From Marinobacter persicus (GTDB lineage: Bacteria > Pseudomonadota > Gammaproteobacteria > Pseudomonadales > Oleiphilaceae): a stretch of DNA of 64,000 nt. Made by a program: the position numbers and the translations under genes. The stretch covers positions 1 through 64,000 of the forward strand of contig NZ_PTIV01000009.1 of NCBI RefSeq assembly GCF_002934325.1, in the 5' to 3' direction. The notes under the pieces are model-generated. The model saw nothing but the letters and a program-made list of their open reading frames with translations. It did not search any database and was not told where the DNA came from. Within the stretch, counting starts at the first letter, position 1; each line of letters starts with the position of its first letter. Below, in pieces: positions 9,499 to 18,944 of this stretch.

Positions 9499-10232
9499 CA
9501 GTTCCAGCACAAAACCGCGACACGCCCTGTATTCTGATTATCGATGACGAGCCGCAAATCCGGCATTTCCTGCGCATCAGCCTGAGAACCGAGGGCTATG
9601 AGCTCATCGAAGCAGAGGACGGTGAAACGGGTTTGGGGTTATGCGCGCGGCACTCACCGGACCTTGTGATTCTGGACCTGGGGCTTCCGGACATGGATGG
9701 TTCGGAGGTACTGGCTGGCCTGAGGGAGTGGTCGTCCGCACCGGTCATCATTCTGTCAGTGCGGGACAGGGAGCTGGAAAAAGTGAAAGCCCTGGATCTG
9801 GGGGCCAACGATTATGTCACCAAACCCTTCGGCATCGATGAGTTACTGGCGCGAGTCCGAACCCAGTTGCGCAGTTGGCAGCAACAAAATGCGTCCACCC
9901 AAGACACCCCGGTGCTGTTTGATGACGGCGCCCTGTACATTGACCTTTCCACACGAAAAGTCATGGTGAAAGGGGAGCACGTCCGGCTTACCCCGAAGGA
10001 ATTTTCCGTTTTAAAGGTTTTGATGCTGGCAACCGGGAAAATCGTGACCCAGTCACAGCTATTGAAGGACATCTGGGGGCCGACCCACACCCGGGATACA
10101 CACTACCTGCGCATTCTTATTGGGAGACTGAGACAAAAGCTGGGGGACGACCCGACCGAGCAACATTACATTCAGACGGAACCCGGTGTGGGCTACCGGT
10201 TTGCAGGAAGCGATGACACCTCAGACACCTGA
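9495..10232 (+). CDS. kdpE: OmpR-family response regulator KdpE
   Basis: KdpE is the transcriptional activator of kdpFABC, phosphorylated by KdpD. The 245-residue protein has an N-terminal receiver domain with phospho-acceptor Asp61 (VILDLGLPDMDG), an acidic pocket at IIDDEP and the conserved Lys in YVTKPFG. A C-terminal winged helix of OmpR type follows (RLTPKEFSVL, the HYLRILIGRLRQKL recognition region and the GVGYRF ending). It is about 20 residues longer than E. coli KdpE at the N-terminus. The start overlaps the kdpD stop (ATGA). It probably binds the T-rich repeats upstream of kdpF. Confidence 0.96.
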   Translation: MTVPAQNRDTPCILIIDDEPQIRHFLRISLRTEGYELIEAEDGETGLGLCARHSPDLVILDLGLPDMDGSEVLAGLREWSSAPVIILSVRDRELEKVKALDLGANDYVTKPFGIDELLARVRTQLRSWQQQNASTQDTPVLFDDGALYIDLSTRKVMVKGEHVRLTPKEFSVLKVLMLATGKIVTQSQLLKDIWGPTHTRDTHYLRILIGRLRQKLGDDPTEQHYIQTEPGVGYRFAGSDDTSDT

Positions 10233-10343
10233 TACACCCGGAACGACCGCCGCCATCCTCGCCTGTTCAACTCGAGGTCGCCCTGCTACTATTCGCACCG
10301 ACTTTTATAGCCCTGAACCCTGACTGAAACGGACCGCCACAGA

Positions 10344-11144
10344 ATGGATTTTTATCAGGCCCTGTTCCTTGGCCTTCTCCAGGGACTAACCGAATTCCTG
10401 CCCATCTCCAGCTCCGCCCACCTGATCCTCACACCGGCGTTTTTTGGCTGGGAAGACCAGGGCGTGGGCTTTGATCTGTCGGTACACGTGGGCACCCTGC
10501 TGGCGGTGGTGCTGTATTTCCGTCGGGATGTGTTCGGCATTGCCAAAGATGGCCTGGTGTCCATGGGCCAGCGCAGGCTTGTTGGCCAGGGTGCGCTGGC
10601 GCTGTACCTGGTGATCGGCACCATCCCAGCAGGCCTCGCCGGCCTGGCGCTGCTGGACATGATCGACAACGAACTGCGCGGTGCCGGGGTTATCTTCATC
10701 ACCACCCTGGTGTTCGGCATCCTCCTGGGCATCGCGGACTGGCTGCCCCGGCGCGAGCGCACCCTGGACTCCCTGAGCTGGAAAGATGCCCTCATCGTCG
10801 GCATTGCCCAGGCCTTCGCCCTGGTTCCCGGCACCTCCCGCTCCGGGGTCACCATCACCGCCGGGTTGTTCCTGGGCATGGGCCGCCAGACCGCCTCCCG
10901 CTTCTCGTTCCTGCTGGCTATTCCCATTATCGTGCTGGCATCGGCGGTAAAGCTTCTGGAAGTGGCCACCTCGGATGTTACCGTGGACTGGAGTGGTTTC
11001 CTGCTGGGCGGCGTGACCTCCTTCGTCATGGCAATCACCGCGATACACTTCTTCCTGAAGTGGCTCAATAAAGTGGGGATGTGGCCTTACGTGATTTATC
11101 GCGTGCTTCTGGCCGCCGTTATCTACGCTGTGCTGATAGACTGA
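10344..11144 (+). CDS. uppP: Undecaprenyl-diphosphatase UppP (BacA)
   Basis: This inner-membrane enzyme dephosphorylates undecaprenyl pyrophosphate to regenerate the lipid carrier for peptidoglycan, and it confers bacitracin tolerance. The 266-residue polytopic protein has both family signatures: the N-terminal GLTEFLPISSSAHL with the catalytic Glu and Ser cluster, and the second motif PGTSRSGVTI with the catalytic Arg and Ser. The ribosome-binding site before ATG 10344 is weak. It follows kdpE by 111 bp on the same strand but is probably a separate unit. Confidence 0.96.
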   Translation: MDFYQALFLGLLQGLTEFLPISSSAHLILTPAFFGWEDQGVGFDLSVHVGTLLAVVLYFRRDVFGIAKDGLVSMGQRRLVGQGALALYLVIGTIPAGLAGLALLDMIDNELRGAGVIFITTLVFGILLGIADWLPRRERTLDSLSWKDALIVGIAQAFALVPGTSRSGVTITAGLFLGMGRQTASRFSFLLAIPIIVLASAVKLLEVATSDVTVDWSGFLLGGVTSFVMAITAIHFFLKWLNKVGMWPYVIYRVLLAAVIYAVLID

Positions 11145-11180
11145 GTTACCTGACACGCCGATAAAACGGGGAGACCGTTC

Positions 11181-12134
11181 ATGCTGAGGTTCTACAAAAT
11201 CCAGGACGGCTTGATCAAGGAGCTGGACGTTCCGGAAGATGAGCAAAGAGCCTACCTCAAACAGGCCGACTGGATTGATGCCTGCGAGCCCACCGAGGAT
11301 GAGCGCCAGCTACTGCAGACGCTGGTGAAAAGCGACATCCCGGCGTTTGATGATGTCGAGGAAATCGAGGCCTCGGCCCGCTGTTTTGTCGATCACGCCG
11401 GCGTTCATGTTCACTCACTTTTCCTGAATCTGGCCGACGGCCGGCACAATACGGTATCCGTCGCTTTCATCCTGCAAAAAAACTGCCTGATCACCATCCG
11501 CGAGACCGAACTGGCGGATTTCCGCCTGCTGCGCATGCGCGCCCGTCGTGAACAGGTCGAAGCCCGCGATGCCTCCGAAATGCTGGTGACCATCCTGGAC
11601 CAGAAAGTGGAGAACCACGCCGACGGCCTGGAAGACCTGCACCGGCAGCTGGAAAATGTCAGTTACCTGGTGCTGGAAGATGAAGACGCGGAACTGGATG
11701 ACGCCATTAGCCAGTTGGCCAAGCTCGAAGACAGCAACGGCAAAACCCGCCTGTGCCTGATGGACACCCAGCGCAACCTGTCGTTCCTGCTGCGCCATCT
11801 TCAAAAGGAAGGAGAGATTCGTGAAACGCTGCGGGAAATCAATCGGGACATAGAAACCCTGATGTCACATACCACTTTCCTGTTCGACAAGATCAACTTC
11901 CTGATGGATTCCACCCAGGGTTTCATCAATATCGAACAGAACCAGATCATCAAGATCTTTTCCATTGCGGCGGTGGTCTTCCTGCCACCCACCCTGATTG
12001 CCAGCATCTACGGCATGAACTTCCAGCATATGCCGGAACTGGACTGGCCCTGGGCCTACCCCATGGCACTGGGGCTGATGGTGCTGGCCGCGTTCGCGCC
12101 CTACTGGTACTTCAAGCGGAAGGGGTGGCTGTAA
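11181..12134 (+). CDS. corA: CorA-family divalent metal transporter
   Basis: The protein has 317 residues. A large cytoplasmic alpha/beta N-terminal domain with long helices is followed by two C-terminal membrane helices. The diagnostic YGMNF motif ends the first helix (residues about 276-280) and the short loop reads MPELDW. These features place it in the CorA Mg2+/Co2+ channel family (pentameric, inner membrane); ZntB-like Zn2+ transport is a less likely alternative. GGGGAG lies upstream of ATG 11181. It ends 9 bp from the convergent uvrD stop. Confidence 0.92.
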   Translation: MLRFYKIQDGLIKELDVPEDEQRAYLKQADWIDACEPTEDERQLLQTLVKSDIPAFDDVEEIEASARCFVDHAGVHVHSLFLNLADGRHNTVSVAFILQKNCLITIRETELADFRLLRMRARREQVEARDASEMLVTILDQKVENHADGLEDLHRQLENVSYLVLEDEDAELDDAISQLAKLEDSNGKTRLCLMDTQRNLSFLLRHLQKEGEIRETLREINRDIETLMSHTTFLFDKINFLMDSTQGFINIEQNQIIKIFSIAAVVFLPPTLIASIYGMNFQHMPELDWPWAYPMALGLMVLAAFAPYWYFKRKGWL

Positions 12135-12143
12135 GGCCTACCC

Positions 12144-14309
<2,166 letters not shown>

Positions 14310-14325
14310 AAAAATCCGTTCGCTA

Positions 14326-14341
14326 CTGGTTAAATAAACAG
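14326..14341 (-). promoter_or_regulatory. LexA (SOS) box of uvrD
   Basis: On the minus strand the site reads CTGTTTATTTAACCAG, matching CTGT-N8-ACAG with one change (CCAG). It lies 17-32 bp upstream of the uvrD ATG and just downstream of a TATACT element at 14349-14354, where a repressor would block initiation. As I recall it, the E. coli uvrD box has the same terminal CCAG variant. LexA itself is outside the window. Confidence 0.75.
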
Positions 14342-14348
14342 GTGAAAG

Positions 14349-14354
14349 AGTATA
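14349..14354 (-). promoter_or_regulatory. Candidate uvrD -10 element
   Basis: TATACT on the minus strand, about 40 bp upstream of the uvrD start and adjacent to the LexA-like box. No good -35 hexamer is present at 16-18 bp, so the promoter may be weak or activator-assisted. Confidence 0.45.
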
Positions 14355-14396
14355 ACAGCTGAAAAGCGGGATTTCTTTGGGGCGTGTAGTGTAGGT

Positions 14397-14410
14397 GGGC
14401 TTACAAGCCC
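14397..14410. repeat. Short perfect hairpin next to element E1
   Basis: GGGCTTACAAGCCC forms a 5-6 bp stem. It overlaps the end motif (TGTAGGTGGGCTT, 14390-14402) that appears to mark the outer boundary of element E1. Confidence 0.5.
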
Positions 14411-14428
14411 TCTAAATCAGGAGTAAAC

Positions 14429-14540
14429 GCACAGAGGCAGGTACCGCTTTCCAGGACACGCTACGAGCACTTCCTTGTGCGCTTGACTGTGGCCCTCCCT
14501 GGCCACAGACAGTCCTGGAAAGCGGTACCTGCCTCTGCGC
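14429..14540 (-). repeat. Long-stem two-hairpin intergenic element E1
   Basis: Arms of 29 nt (14429-14457 and 14512-14540) are complementary with a single G.U pair on the minus strand. They enclose a 54-nt loop. Read on the minus strand, the loop holds two hairpins: CTGTGGCC-AGGGAG-GGCCACAG, and GCAC-AAGGAA-GTGC. Both put CANGGANG (the RsmA/CsrA pattern) in a hexaloop. The element is in sense orientation with both the aldehyde dehydrogenase gene (its 3' side) and uvrD (its 5' side). The 387-bp gap 14310-14696 otherwise holds the uvrD control region and element E2; no ORF in it looks real. Confidence 0.8.
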
Positions 14541-14547
14541 TATCCAA

Positions 14548-14657
14548 GCCCGCGGGAGGGGAGGCCTTTGCAGGACTGTTGAGGGCCAGGGATGGCCCGA
14601 TTCAAGCCCCATGGACGGCTCGTGGCGTGTCCTGAAAAGGCCTCCCCTCCCGTGGGC
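14548..14657 (+). repeat. Long-stem two-hairpin intergenic element E2
   Basis: Arms of 29 nt (14548-14576 and 14629-14657) pair with one wobble and one mismatch. They enclose a 52-nt loop that aligns with the E1 loop: both contain GGCCAGGGA, TCAAGC and CTCGTRGCGT. Hairpin 1 is GGGCC-AGGGAT-GGCCC. Hairpin 2 is AGCC/GGCT around CCATGGAC. Both carry CANGGANG on the plus strand. E2 faces the opposite way to E1, only 7 bp away. AGCCACCCTAGG follows at 14660-14671 and is found identically beside E3. Confidence 0.8.
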
Positions 14658-14696
14658 GCAGCCACCCTAGGGTGAAGGCTGGCGTTGTTTAAGGGT

Positions 14697-16145
14697 TCAA
14701 AATCCGCGCGGAACGGTCTGCGGCTCCACGAATTCGAACAGGCCTTCCAGGCCACCTTCGCGGCCAATGCCGGAGGCTTTCATGCCACCGAATGGCGCTT
14801 CCGGTGTGGGGCCAGTGCCGGTGTTCCAGCCGACATGGCCGAAACGCAGGCCAGCGGCCACGCGCTGGGCGCGTTCGGCGTCGGCGGTAAACACGTAGGA
14901 GGCCAGGCCGAACTCGGTGTCGTTACCGGCTTCGATGACTTCCTCTTCGGTGCGGAACAGCGCCATGGGCACCAGCGGGCCGAAGGTTTCTTCCTGATAG
15001 CAGGCCATCTCGCGGTTCACACCCAGCACAACAGTCGGCGGGAAGAACAGGCCATTGCCCAGTTCATCCGGCTGCTTGCCGGCCACCAGTTTGCCGCCTT
15101 TTTCCAGCGCGTCTTCAAGGTGGCGTTTCACCTTGTCAAAGCCGGGCTGGTTCACCAGCGGGCCGATGTCGGTGTCTTCCTTCATGCCGTCGCCCACGGT
15201 CATCCTGTTGACCCGCTCGGCCAGCTTCTCGCCGAAGGCATCGGCCACTTTCTCATGCACGAAAATGCGGTTGGCACACACGCAAGTCTGGCCACCACCA
15301 CGGAATTTGTTGGCGATCAGGTTGTCGGCGGCTGCGTCCAGGTCCGCGTCGTCAAAGACGATGTAGGGCGCGTTACCGCCCAGTTCCAGCGACAGCTTTT
15401 TCACCTGCTCGGCGGTGTCGAGAATGAGCCGGCGGCCCACTTCCGTGGAGCCAGTGAAGCTGAGCATGGGCACGTCTTTGTGTTCACACAGAACCTTGCC
15501 GATCATGCTGGCCTTGCCCATCACCAGGTTCACCATGCCATCCGGCAGGTCGAGTTTGTCCATGATGCTGAAGAAGGCGACCATGGTCAGCGGCGTTTCG
15601 CTGGCCGGCTTGATCACGGACGGGCAACCCGCCGCCAGTGCGCCAGACAGTTTCTTGGCGATCATGCCGATGGGGAAGTTCCAGGGCACAATCAGGCCGG
15701 TCACGCCAATTGGGCGATAGTGAACCGTCCAGGTGCAGTCCTTGGGTTTCTCCGGGATGGTGTGGGAATCCAGCGCCTGCACATGCTTTGCCGCGTAATC
15801 AAAGAAACCGGCGGCATAATCCACTTCACCCTGCCCTTCTTTCCAGGGCTTTCCGTGTTCCATGCAGAGGATTCGGCCGATTTCTTCCCGGTTTTCCTTG
15901 AGCGCATCGCGGATGTCTTCCAGCCACTTGCGGCGGGTTTCGATGGAATACGGCTCGGTCAGCTTCAACGCCGATTTCCCGGCCTCTACCGCGTCCAGAA
16001 CATCCTGCTCCGACATGGAGGGAACCTTTGCAATCACCTCGCCCGTGGCAGGATTGTTAACATCAAAGGTGTTGCCGTCGGCGCTGTCGGTCCAGCGACC
16101 GCCGATGTAGCCAGTAAGCTTATGCAGCAGGGGTGACTCGATCAT
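14697..16145 (-). CDS. NAD(P)-dependent aldehyde dehydrogenase, GabD-like
   Basis: This cytoplasmic aldehyde dehydrogenase has 482 residues, the usual length for succinate-semialdehyde dehydrogenase. Visible signatures are the cofactor-binding GLIVPWNFP segment, FTGSTEVGR, the catalytic general-base motif LELGGNAP and the catalytic Cys in GGGQTCVCANR. The substrate could be succinate semialdehyde or another omega-semialdehyde. A strong GAGGAGCC ribosome-binding site precedes the ATG. It is divergent from an acetylpolyamine-amidohydrolase-like gene, which suggests, but does not prove, a role in polyamine or GABA breakdown. Elements E1 and E2 lie immediately downstream of its stop. Confidence 0.88.
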   Translation of the reverse strand: MIESPLLHKLTGYIGGRWTDSADGNTFDVNNPATGEVIAKVPSMSEQDVLDAVEAGKSALKLTEPYSIETRRKWLEDIRDALKENREEIGRILCMEHGKPWKEGQGEVDYAAGFFDYAAKHVQALDSHTIPEKPKDCTWTVHYRPIGVTGLIVPWNFPIGMIAKKLSGALAAGCPSVIKPASETPLTMVAFFSIMDKLDLPDGMVNLVMGKASMIGKVLCEHKDVPMLSFTGSTEVGRRLILDTAEQVKKLSLELGGNAPYIVFDDADLDAAADNLIANKFRGGGQTCVCANRIFVHEKVADAFGEKLAERVNRMTVGDGMKEDTDIGPLVNQPGFDKVKRHLEDALEKGGKLVAGKQPDELGNGLFFPPTVVLGVNREMACYQEETFGPLVPMALFRTEEEVIEAGNDTEFGLASYVFTADAERAQRVAAGLRFGHVGWNTGTGPTPEAPFGGMKASGIGREGGLEGLFEFVEPQTVPRGF

Positions 16146-16260
16146 CTCGGCTCCTCTTCCGTATTTGTCTGCGCCCCGGCATAGGGCACCAGTTGCGTCA
16201 GTGAATAATGTCTTTCATAGTGGATCTTGAGTGGCGGCCTGTAAAGTCACTCTCGGATTT

Positions 16261-16288
16261 TTGACCAGGCCAACACACTGCCTATACT
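16261..16288 (+). promoter_or_regulatory. Sigma-70-type promoter of the deacetylase gene
   Basis: TTGACC at 16261-16266 and TATACT at 16283-16288 are separated by 16 bp. They lie about 50 bp upstream of the ATG at 16340. This is one of the best promoter matches in the window. Confidence 0.65.
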
Positions 16289-16339
16289 CGAATAATCTGA
16301 AATCAACACGTTACCGGTAAATTTCCGGGGAGAGACTGC

Positions 16340-17353
16340 ATGAAAGCGTATTTCCACCCGCATCAGGATTTGCATGTTCCGAAGACGTATTTCACCCGTG
16401 GCCAGATGCGTGAGCCGCAAGAGGTGCCTGCGCGCACGGAGCTGATGCTGGAGGGACTCAGGAGTATGGGGATTTCCGTTCTGCAGCCGGCGGATCAGGG
16501 TTCAGCCCCCATTTCCAAGGTGCACGACCTGGGCTACCTGCGTTTTCTGGAGTCCGCGCACCGACGCTGGTCGGAAATGGGCGATTGGGGCGATGAAGTG
16601 ATCTCAAACATCTGGGTGCGCTCCCCCAACGCTTTGCAGGGCATTCTGGCCGAGGCCGGCCGTTACCAGGCCGACGGCAGCTGCCCGATTGGCAAGGGTA
16701 CGTGGGAGGCGGCTTACTGGTCCGCACAGACCGCACTGGGAGCAGCCGACGCCCTGATGGCCGGTGAACGCAGCGCCTACGCGGTATGTCGTCCGCCCGG
16801 GCATCATGCCCGCAAGGATGCCGCCGGCGGTTTCTGCTACCTGAACAACGCGGCGATTGCTGCCGAGCATCTGCAAAGTCGGTTTCCGCGCATCGCAATT
16901 CTGGATACCGACATGCATCACGGCCAGGGCATCCAGGAGATTTTCTACGATCGCAGTGATGTGCTGTATATCTCGATTCACGGCGATCCCACCAATTTCT
17001 ACCCGGTGGTCAGCGGTTTTGAAAACGAGCGTGGCGAAGGGGAAGGCTACGGTTACAACATCAACCTGCCCATGCCCCACGGTTCCAGTGAGGAGGACTT
17101 CTTCGACAAGCTGGACGAATCCCTGGCGGCCATCCGTTTGTACCAGCCGGACGCGGTGATCCTCACCCTCGGCTTCGACATCTACAAGAACGACCCCCAG
17201 GCGAAGGTGTCGGTCTCCTCCGAAGGCTTCTGCCGCCTAAGCACCCACGTGCGCCAGCTCGGCCTGCCCACCCTGGTGATTCAGGAGGGCGGCTATGACC
17301 TGGAGGCACTGACCACCAACGTTGGCCAGTTCTTCAAGGGACTGGACGGATAA
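16340..17353 (+). CDS. Histone-deacetylase-family amidohydrolase, acetylpolyamine amidohydrolase type
   Basis: This zinc-dependent deacetylase of the HDAC/AcuC/AphA superfamily has 337 residues. Active-site features are visible: PPGHHARKD with the tandem catalytic His, the zinc ligands in DTDMHHGQG (Asp and His), a third Asp in LGFDIYKNDP, and EGGYD near the C-terminus. The length and the LGFDIYKNDP motif fit acetylpolyamine amidohydrolases better than AcuC. GGGGAG sits before the ATG, and a good promoter is upstream. It is divergent from an aldehyde dehydrogenase, consistent with deacetylation of N-acetylputrescine-like compounds followed by oxidation; this pathway link is inference. Confidence 0.85.
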   Translation: MKAYFHPHQDLHVPKTYFTRGQMREPQEVPARTELMLEGLRSMGISVLQPADQGSAPISKVHDLGYLRFLESAHRRWSEMGDWGDEVISNIWVRSPNALQGILAEAGRYQADGSCPIGKGTWEAAYWSAQTALGAADALMAGERSAYAVCRPPGHHARKDAAGGFCYLNNAAIAAEHLQSRFPRIAILDTDMHHGQGIQEIFYDRSDVLYISIHGDPTNFYPVVSGFENERGEGEGYGYNINLPMPHGSSEEDFFDKLDESLAAIRLYQPDAVILTLGFDIYKNDPQAKVSVSSEGFCRLSTHVRQLGLPTLVIQEGGYDLEALTTNVGQFFKGLDG

Positions 17354-17378
17354 GCCCGACCCCCTGCCTTCGCTCCGG

Positions 17379-18833
17379 TCAGCCAGCCGGGGCGTAGACC
17401 TTCACGTTGCCATGCCCTTCAGCCTTCAGGTGGCCGGCGTGCATCTGGCTCATGGTGCCCCGATCGCAGTACAGCAGGTACTGGCGGTCCGGCGCCAGGC
17501 CTTCAAACTGCTGGTTCAGCTCGTAGAAGGGAATTTTCAGGATCTCGTTGTTGGTGAGCGTCAACGGCGCTCGCTCTTCCTCGGACGGGTGACGCACGTC
17601 GATGACGACGTCATCCACCGCCGGGGTTTGCACCAGTTCCACCTCTTCCGGGGTCACGGTCGTGTCCAGTAGGCGATTGATCCCGGTTTCCTCACGGTTC
17701 TCGATCGCTTTGGCGAGCGCCTGCGGGTCCATCTTGGCCTCATCTTCCTCCACCCGATGCAGCTTGGCGCGGGTGGCCGGACGCTGGGATATCACCCCGC
17801 AATACTCCGGCATGTTACGGGCAAAGGACTCAGTGCCGATGTCGTGGGCAATGCGGATAATTTCCTGCTTGTCCATGGCGATCAGCGGTCGCAGCACCAC
17901 CTGCTCGCAGGCCCGGTCCACCACGTTCAGGTTCTGCAGGGTCTGGCTGGACACCTGGGCCACGGCATCGCCCATCACCAGCCCGGACACGTTCAGGGTT
18001 TCCGCGATTTCACTGGCCGCCTTCAGCATCTGGCGTTTGAGCACCACGCCCCAGTGACGGTTGTTCACCGAGCGCATGATCTCCGCCACCACGCCGTCGA
18101 ACGGCACGGAGATGAACTTCACGCTGTGGGAGGCACCGTAGCGCTGCCACAGGTAATGGGCGACCTGCCGCACCCCAACCTCGTGGGCGGTACCGCCAAG
18201 GTTGAAGAACAGGTAGTGGTTGCGTAGCCCCCGGCGCATCATCAAGTAGGCGGCCACTGAGGAATCATAGCCACCGGAGATCAGGGTCATCACCGTATCC
18301 ACCGTACCCACCGGATAACCGCCCATGCCCTGGTGTTTGCGGGTGGCGATATGGAAGCTGTCGTTGTTCACTTCCACCCGCACTTCCACGTCGGGGGATT
18401 TCAGGTCCACGCCAGCGGTGTCATAGGCCCGAAGCAGCGCCGCGCCCACACTGCGCTCAATATCCAGTGACCGGAAATCGTGCTTGCCCACGCGCTTTGC
18501 CCGGACCGCCAGCGTTTTGCCTTCCAGTCTGCCAGCATAGGCGGCCACCGCCTTCTCGCCGATATCCTCCAGGGATTGCAGGGGGTAAACGTTGACTTCC
18601 TGGATCGTGGAAATGCCGGGAATGCGCAGCAACTCATCGAGCACCGGGCTGTACAATCCCCGGCCGTCGGGCACGTCGATATCCACGCGATCCCAACTAC
18701 CCTCTACCCGAACGTCTTCATCAACACGCTTCAGCAGTTTGCGGATATTCTGGCGCAGCTGACGCATCTGCTGCTGGCGAACCGGTTTACTTTTAATGGC
18801 CACTTCCGCGGCGGGGCGAATCAGGAGTTTCAT
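17379..18833 (-). CDS. thiI: tRNA 4-thiouridine synthase / thiazole sulfurtransferase ThiI
   Basis: ThiI transfers sulfur to tRNA U8 (s4U) and, in gammaproteobacteria, also to ThiS for thiamine biosynthesis. From the ATG at 18833 it has 484 residues: an N-terminal ferredoxin-like plus THUMP region (about 1-165), an adenylating PP-loop SGGYDSS near residue 182, a central Cys in EYCGVISQRP, and a C-terminal rhodanese domain whose active Cys lies in LLYCDRGTMSQ. The presence of the rhodanese domain is typical of E. coli-like ThiI. The frame extends 14 codons upstream to 18875, but MKLLIRPAAE at 18833 is the recognisable family N-terminus. It is divergent from ppnN. Confidence 0.95.
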   Translation of the reverse strand: MKLLIRPAAEVAIKSKPVRQQQMRQLRQNIRKLLKRVDEDVRVEGSWDRVDIDVPDGRGLYSPVLDELLRIPGISTIQEVNVYPLQSLEDIGEKAVAAYAGRLEGKTLAVRAKRVGKHDFRSLDIERSVGAALLRAYDTAGVDLKSPDVEVRVEVNNDSFHIATRKHQGMGGYPVGTVDTVMTLISGGYDSSVAAYLMMRRGLRNHYLFFNLGGTAHEVGVRQVAHYLWQRYGASHSVKFISVPFDGVVAEIMRSVNNRHWGVVLKRQMLKAASEIAETLNVSGLVMGDAVAQVSSQTLQNLNVVDRACEQVVLRPLIAMDKQEIIRIAHDIGTESFARNMPEYCGVISQRPATRAKLHRVEEDEAKMDPQALAKAIENREETGINRLLDTTVTPEEVELVQTPAVDDVVIDVRHPSEEERAPLTLTNNEILKIPFYELNQQFEGLAPDRQYLLYCDRGTMSQMHAGHLKAEGHGNVKVYAPAG

Positions 18834-18944
18834 GGATCGGCGTTTTGTCGGATGGCGTATGGAATGGAAAACCACTAGTGTACCTTTTTGTCAGATGGCC
18901 TCAAAATCGGGCCTTACCGAAATCATCAGGAGTTTGCCTGTTCC

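Noticed and set aside
14412..14767. Short minus-strand frames across the E1/E2 region
   Set aside because: They run through the inverted repeats and have no conserved motif; the structure is better explained by the hairpin elements.
14685..16136. Plus-strand open frame of 483 codons
   Set aside because: It is a shadow of the aldehyde dehydrogenase gene, without a ribosome-binding site or recognisable motifs.
18834..18875. 14-residue N-terminal extension of ThiI
   Set aside because: ThiI family proteins begin at the MKLLIRP-type segment; the extension has no supporting ribosome-binding site.
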